Below the pieces are notes generated by a model. The model saw only the letters and a list, made by a program, of their open reading frames with translations. It ran no database searches and was not told the origin of the DNA. Positions 53,075 to 56,210 of a stretch of 56,210 nt of DNA are shown here, one piece after another (positions within the stretch are counted from its first letter, which is position 1; every line of letters begins with the position of its first letter). The translations under genes were made by a program, and so were the position numbers. This DNA comes from an uncultured Collinsella sp. (GTDB taxonomy: Bacteria > Actinomycetota > Coriobacteriia > Coriobacteriales > Coriobacteriaceae), in the NCBI GenBank assembly GCA_900541015.1, contig UQIB01000016.1:1-56210 (forward strand), read 5' to 3'.

Positions 53075-53149
53075 GGCCGGGGCCGGGCTTGGTTTTGAAA
53101 ACACTCCGCAGCGCGAGGCCCGTCTTCAAAACCAAGCCCGGCCCCGGCC
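53075..53149. repeat. 25-bp perfect inverted repeat between convergent genes
   Basis: 53075-53099 (GGCCGGGGCCGGGCTTGGTT...) and 53125-53149 are exact reverse complements with a 25-base loop. It lies between the DtxR-like gene and the oppositely oriented P-type ATPase. There is no T tract after either arm, but internal TTTT may serve. Bidirectional terminator or small repeat element. Confidence 0.7.
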
Positions 53150-53165
53150 GGACAGCCCACGAACG

Positions 53166-55118
53166 CTACAGGTTCTTGACACCCATCGCGCGCATGGCGT
53201 TCAGGATGGCGATGATCGCCACGCCTACGTCGCCGAACACGGCAAGCCACATGTTGGCGATGCCGAGCGCCGCAAACACCAGAATCAGCAACTTAATGCC
53301 CAGCGCAAAGATGATGTTCTGCCAAACAATCGACATGGTCTTGCGCGCCACGCGGATCGCGCGGGAGATGTTGGACGGCTTGTCATCCATGAGCACGACG
53401 TCCGCCGCCTCAATTGCGGCGTCCGAGCCCATAGCGCCCATGGCGATGCCCACATCGGCGCGCGTGAGCACGGGTGCGTCGTTGATACCGTCGCCGACAA
53501 AGGCGAGCTTGCCCTTGCCGTTCTCGCTCGCAAGCAGCGCCTCAACACGGTCGACCTTGTCGCCCGGCAGCAGCTGCGCGTGGAACTCGTCGAGGCCGAG
53601 CTGCTTGGCCACCGCAGCAGCCACTTCCTCGCGGTCGCCCGTGAGCATAACGGTGCGCTTGACGCCGGCGGCGTGCAGATCGCGGATCGTCTGCTCGGCA
53701 TCGGCCTTAACGGTGTCTGCAATCACGATGTGGCCGGCGTACACGCCGTCAACGAGCACATGCAGAATCGTTCCGACGACCTCGCAATCGGGTACTTCGA
53801 CGCTGGCCGCGGCGAGCATCTTGGCGTTGCCGACGACGACCTGCTTGCCGTCGATGGTTGCCGTCACGCCGTGGCCCGCGTCATTAGTGGAATCCGTCAC
53901 GCGCTTGGGATCGAGCTCACCCTGGAAGGCAGTGCGTACTGACTGCGCGATAGGGTGATCGGAGAAAGACTCGGCAAGGGCGGCGATTTCGAGCAACGAC
54001 TGCTCGGTATGGCCGGCCTCGGGGTGCACCGCGACGACCGAGAACGTGCCGTTGGTGAGGGTGCCCGTCTTGTCAAAGACGACGGTGTCCACGTCGGCGA
54101 GCGTCTCGAGGTAGTTGGAGCCTTTGATGAGAACGCCCAGCTTGGAGGCGCCGCCGATGCCGCCAAAGAAACTGAGCGGCACGCTGATCACCAACGCGCA
54201 CGGGCAGCTGACGACCAGGAAGGTCAGGCCGCGCAGAATCCAGTCGGACCAAGCGCCAGTCACCAGGCCGCCGCCAAGCGCGAGCACCGCGGCCGCGCCG
54301 GTGACGGCGGGCGTGTAGACGCGGGCAAAACGCGTGATGAAGTTCTCGGTGCGTGCCTTCTTTTCGCTGGCATTTTCCACGAGCTCCAGGACGCGTGCGA
54401 CGGTGGACTCGCCAAAAGGCTTGGTGGTGCGCACGTGGATGAGGCCCGTCATGTTGATGCAGCCACTGATGATGTCGTCGCCGGACTTGGCGGGGCGGGG
54501 GACCGACTCACCCGTGAGCGCGGCGGTGTCGAGCTGGGTTTCGCCCTCGACGATGATGCCGTCGATAGGCACGCGCTCGCCGGGTTTGACCACGATCACG
54601 GTGCCGACGGCGATGTCATCGGGAAAGACCTGTTCGAGTGTGCCGTCGGCTTGCTCGACGTTAGCGTAGTCGGGCGCGATGTCCATCATGGCGCTGATCG
54701 ACTTGCGGCTCTTGCCCACGGCATATGCCTGGAACAGCTCGCCGACCTGGTAGAACAGCATGACAGCGGCGCCTTCGGCCATGTGCGGGTCGGTATCGGG
54801 GAAGAGCACCATGGCAAACGCGCCGATGGTCGCGACGGCCATGAGGAAGCTCTCGTCGAAGGCCTTGCCGCGGCGGATGTTATTGAATGCCTTTTGCAGT
54901 ACGTCGTAGCCGGCAATCAAAAACGGCACGAGGAACAGCACAAAGCTGGCGTAGATGTCGCCCGGGGTGCCGAACGCGGCGGCGAGGGTGCCAAGCTCAT
55001 CGAGGGCGTACACCACGGCAAAAATGCCCAGCGCTACCAGGATGCGGTTGCGCTTATGCTCGAGTGACTCTTTTTTCTTGCGCTTCTTCTTTTTCTTCTT
55101 GGGGTCGGCGGTGGCCAT
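53166..55118 (-). CDS. zntA: Zn2+/Cd2+-exporting P1B-type ATPase (ZntA/CadA-like)
   Basis: 650 residues. A Lys-rich N-terminal stretch (7-16) replaces the usual metal-binding domain. Actuator TGES at 202-205, metal-binding SCPCALVISVP (CPC at 305-307), phosphorylated DKTGT (Asp349), SDHP, MLTGD and GDGINDAP follow, and the last membrane segments contain the FGDVGVAII Asp characteristic of Zn/Cd pumps. Eight membrane helices fit. GGGAGG lies before the ATG at 55118. A separate HMA protein gene and an ArsR-type sensor gene lie upstream on the same strand, and an operator copy (55143-55162) sits in its leader. Confidence 0.93.
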   Translation of the reverse strand: MATADPKKKKKKRKKKESLEHKRNRILVALGIFAVVYALDELGTLAAAFGTPGDIYASFVLFLVPFLIAGYDVLQKAFNNIRRGKAFDESFLMAVATIGAFAMVLFPDTDPHMAEGAAVMLFYQVGELFQAYAVGKSRKSISAMMDIAPDYANVEQADGTLEQVFPDDIAVGTVIVVKPGERVPIDGIIVEGETQLDTAALTGESVPRPAKSGDDIISGCINMTGLIHVRTTKPFGESTVARVLELVENASEKKARTENFITRFARVYTPAVTGAAAVLALGGGLVTGAWSDWILRGLTFLVVSCPCALVISVPLSFFGGIGGASKLGVLIKGSNYLETLADVDTVVFDKTGTLTNGTFSVVAVHPEAGHTEQSLLEIAALAESFSDHPIAQSVRTAFQGELDPKRVTDSTNDAGHGVTATIDGKQVVVGNAKMLAAASVEVPDCEVVGTILHVLVDGVYAGHIVIADTVKADAEQTIRDLHAAGVKRTVMLTGDREEVAAAVAKQLGLDEFHAQLLPGDKVDRVEALLASENGKGKLAFVGDGINDAPVLTRADVGIAMGAMGSDAAIEAADVVLMDDKPSNISRAIRVARKTMSIVWQNIIFALGIKLLILVFAALGIANMWLAVFGDVGVAIIAILNAMRAMGVKNL

Positions 55119-55142
55119 GACTCGTATCCTCCCAATTGAATG

Positions 55143-55162
55143 TATGAACACTCGCTCATGTA
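55143..55162. promoter_or_regulatory. ArsR/SmtB operator copy upstream of the ATPase gene
   Basis: TATGAACACTCGCTCATGTA matches the operators at 55880 and 55915 with few changes (TATGAACA--CGCTCAT-TA). It lies between the HMA gene and the ATPase, suggesting an internal regulated promoter. Confidence 0.65.
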
Positions 55163-55218
55163 ATTTCGCGAGCAAAGGCCGCGGCAAGCGCGGCCTTGCA
55201 GGTTGGCGTAAGCCTGGG

Positions 55219-55437
55219 CTAGAGAATGATCTCGCAGTCCGGCTCGGCGTCGGCCGTAAACTCCACGACGCGGTTGAGCACCTCGTCGAACTCGGTGTCA
55301 TCGGCCTCGAGCGTCAGCTTCTGGGTCATAAAGTTGACGGACACGGATTTGACGCCCTCGAGCTTGGCCAGCTCGTCCTGAAGCTCGCGCGCACAGTTGG
55401 CGCAGTCGATCTCGTCGAGTTTAAACTGCTTTTTCAT
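55219..55437 (-). CDS. Stand-alone heavy-metal-associated (HMA) domain protein
   Basis: 72 residues with the ferredoxin-like HMA fold. CxxC is present as DCANC (Cys12, Cys15), which binds soft metals. It probably hands Zn2+ or Cd2+ to the ATPase encoded next, which lacks an N-terminal HMA domain. The acidic C-terminus (EFTADAEPDCEIIL) is typical of zinc-type rather than copper-type HMA domains, with an extra Cys. A ribosome-binding site GGAAAGG lies upstream of the ATG. Confidence 0.88.
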   Translation of the reverse strand: MKKQFKLDEIDCANCARELQDELAKLEGVKSVSVNFMTQKLTLEADDTEFDEVLNRVVEFTADAEPDCEIIL

Positions 55438-55499
55438 GGTGGGTTCCTTTCCCTGTTTTGCGGCTTGGGTGCAGGCCGCGCTGGTACCGTGGTTGGTTG

Positions 55500-55865
55500 C
55501 TATTCGCAGATATGGCTCATGCCCTGGTTGAGCATGGTGTAGACATGGTCGTCGGCGAGCGAGTAGAGGATATTGCGTCCGTCGCGGCGGAATTTGACCA
55601 GGTGCGACTGCTTAAGCGTGCGCAGCTGGTGCGATACTGCCGACTGCGAGGTTTCGGTTGCCTCGGCGATTTCGGCCACGCAGAGCTCGCGGCCCATGAG
55701 GGCATAGAGAATCTTGATGCGCGTGGTGTCGCTGAAGACCTTGAACAGGTCAGCGAGGTCGTACAGCAGCTCCTCATCGGGAAGGTCCTCGGGCGAGCAG
55801 GTGGTGGGGACGATTGGCTCAGTGGCCTCGGTGTCGGGCTTCGTTTCATCAACGCAGACGCTCAT
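55500..55865 (-). CDS. ArsR/SmtB family zinc/cadmium-responsive repressor
   Basis: 121 residues of winged-helix ArsR fold. The last helix contains an exact DxHx10HxxE zinc-sensing motif (Asp105, His107, His118, Glu121), as in SmtB/CzrA. Two N-terminal cysteines (CVDE and TTCSPED) and the ELCVAEIAE Cys could form part of a CadC-like thiolate site, so cadmium or lead may also be sensed. TSQSAVSHQLRTLKQ is the recognition helix. It is the first gene of the sensor-HMA-ATPase run, with operators in its promoter. On metal binding it should leave the DNA and allow efflux-pump synthesis. Confidence 0.93.
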   Translation of the reverse strand: MSVCVDETKPDTEATEPIVPTTCSPEDLPDEELLYDLADLFKVFSDTTRIKILYALMGRELCVAEIAEATETSQSAVSHQLRTLKQSHLVKFRRDGRNILYSLADDHVYTMLNQGMSHICE

Positions 55866-55878
55866 TGCAATATCCTTT

Positions 55879-55935
55879 CATATGAACATGCGCTCATATA
55901 ACTCACTTCCGATTATATGAGCGCATGTTCATATG
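55879..55935. promoter_or_regulatory. Double ArsR operator arranged as a 23-bp inverted repeat
   Basis: 55879-55901 and 55913-55935 are exact reverse complements with an 11-base spacer. Each contains the operator ATATGAACATGCGCTCATAT (or its complement), itself an imperfect dyad of the SmtB/CzrA type. Confidence 0.85.
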
Positions 55936-55939
55936 TCAA
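55912..55939 (-). promoter_or_regulatory. Consensus sigma-70 promoter of the metal-efflux operon
   Basis: On the minus strand TTGACA (55939-55934) and TATAAT (55917-55912) are separated by 16 bases. The upstream operator fills the spacer, so repressor binding would block RNA polymerase directly. Confidence 0.85.
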
Positions 55940-56210
55940 TACAATTTGCGATAATTTCGATGACTGCTTGCTGTCTCTGCGATTTTCTGTGGGTTAGGAT
56001 GCATCGACACAATGCTCGCCAACATATTTCGAGATGTTCGGCCAGCATGCTAAGAAAGCCGCCTCGAGAAGCATTAGAGCTGTTCATATTTGTACTTTAT
56101 CTTGTTAAATACCGTGAGAATCAGTTCTTTCTCGGTGACGCATAATTTCTTTCGCAAATTGACAACCGCATAGCGGAACACGGCCCGCGCCCCGTCATAT
56201 GATTTCTAGC
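55940..56210. other. Right-edge region without a recognised gene
   Basis: About 270 AT-richer bases. A plus-strand frame of 70 codons (55933-56145) begins inside the operator-promoter region and has no ribosome-binding site; its Cys-rich product has no recognisable domain. I see nothing else. Confidence 0.5.

Noticed and set aside
53955..55067. 370-codon plus-strand frame
   Set aside because: Antisense to the P-type ATPase whose DKTGT, CPC and TGES motifs are clear.
55933..56145. 70-codon plus-strand gene
   Set aside because: Its start is inside the repressor operator and promoter of the opposite operon, without a ribosome-binding site or domain.

Overview
The window looks like a chromosomal segment of a gut actinobacterium of the class Coriobacteriia, most likely a Collinsella. 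The reasons are high-GC coding sequence with strong GC3, a class III fructose-1,6-bisphosphatase, a Tat-type PstS lipoprotein, a PepV-like M20 dipeptidase, a C69 dipeptidase, a short-chain dehydrogenase resembling bile-acid 12-alpha-hydroxysteroid dehydrogenases, and many dispersed GGGGAC-type intergenic hairpins. The genus is inferred from memory of such genomes, not from a search.

Layout. 1-8100 is an accessory block, all on the minus strand and less GC-rich: a type I restriction-modification locus (hsdR, hsdM, hsdS cut by the window edge), then a DUF1016/PDDEXK nuclease-fold protein, an ADP-ribosylglycohydrolase and a small acidic protein. 8200-11200 holds small envelope proteins: a PH-like protein, two paralogous lipoproteins and a zinc-ribbon membrane protein. 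11386-12875 is a folate one-carbon pair, an FchA-like cyclohydrolase and a FolD that has lost cyclohydrolase residues. 13230-17090 holds a C69 dipeptidase, a helical protein and an ABC1/UbiB kinase. 17218-24353 is the most striking part: a cobalamin riboswitch in front of a 1995-residue surface protein (six Ig-like repeats, four DUF4430/transcobalamin-like domains, a beta-propeller, an InlB-type repeat, a C-terminal membrane anchor) and an overlapping second DUF4430 protein. I propose it as an undescribed corrinoid capture system.

24713-33820 holds two GtrA proteins, class III FBPase, DegV, a TIM-barrel protein, a tiny membrane protein, an RsmB/RsmF-type rRNA methyltransferase and a divergent methionyl-tRNA synthetase. 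33953-41261 carries a DUF3267 zincin, the queuosine genes queH, queA and tgt, a tail-anchored coiled-coil protein and the 12-alpha-HSDH-like dehydrogenase. 41496-45543 carries a LOG protein, a second DegV, a HAD phosphatase and an M20 dipeptidase. 45839-49499 is pstSCAB without phoU. 49705-52938 holds an ABC-F ATPase, a Cof-type HAD phosphatase and a DtxR/MntR-like repressor. 53166-55865 is a zinc/cadmium efflux locus: P1B ATPase, separate HMA chaperone and an ArsR/SmtB sensor with well-resolved operators.

Intergenic regions are unusually structured. I found a ~180-bp element in two copies whose three stems co-vary, a 17-18-bp hairpin in three copies with compensatory changes, a 47-bp GGGGAC element in three copies, an inverted-repeat (MITE-like) element with 37-bp termini, a 25-bp perfect inverted repeat, and tandem palindromic units. 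Several start at or within a few bases of a stop codon. No tRNA, rRNA, CRISPR array, complete insertion sequence or prophage was seen.
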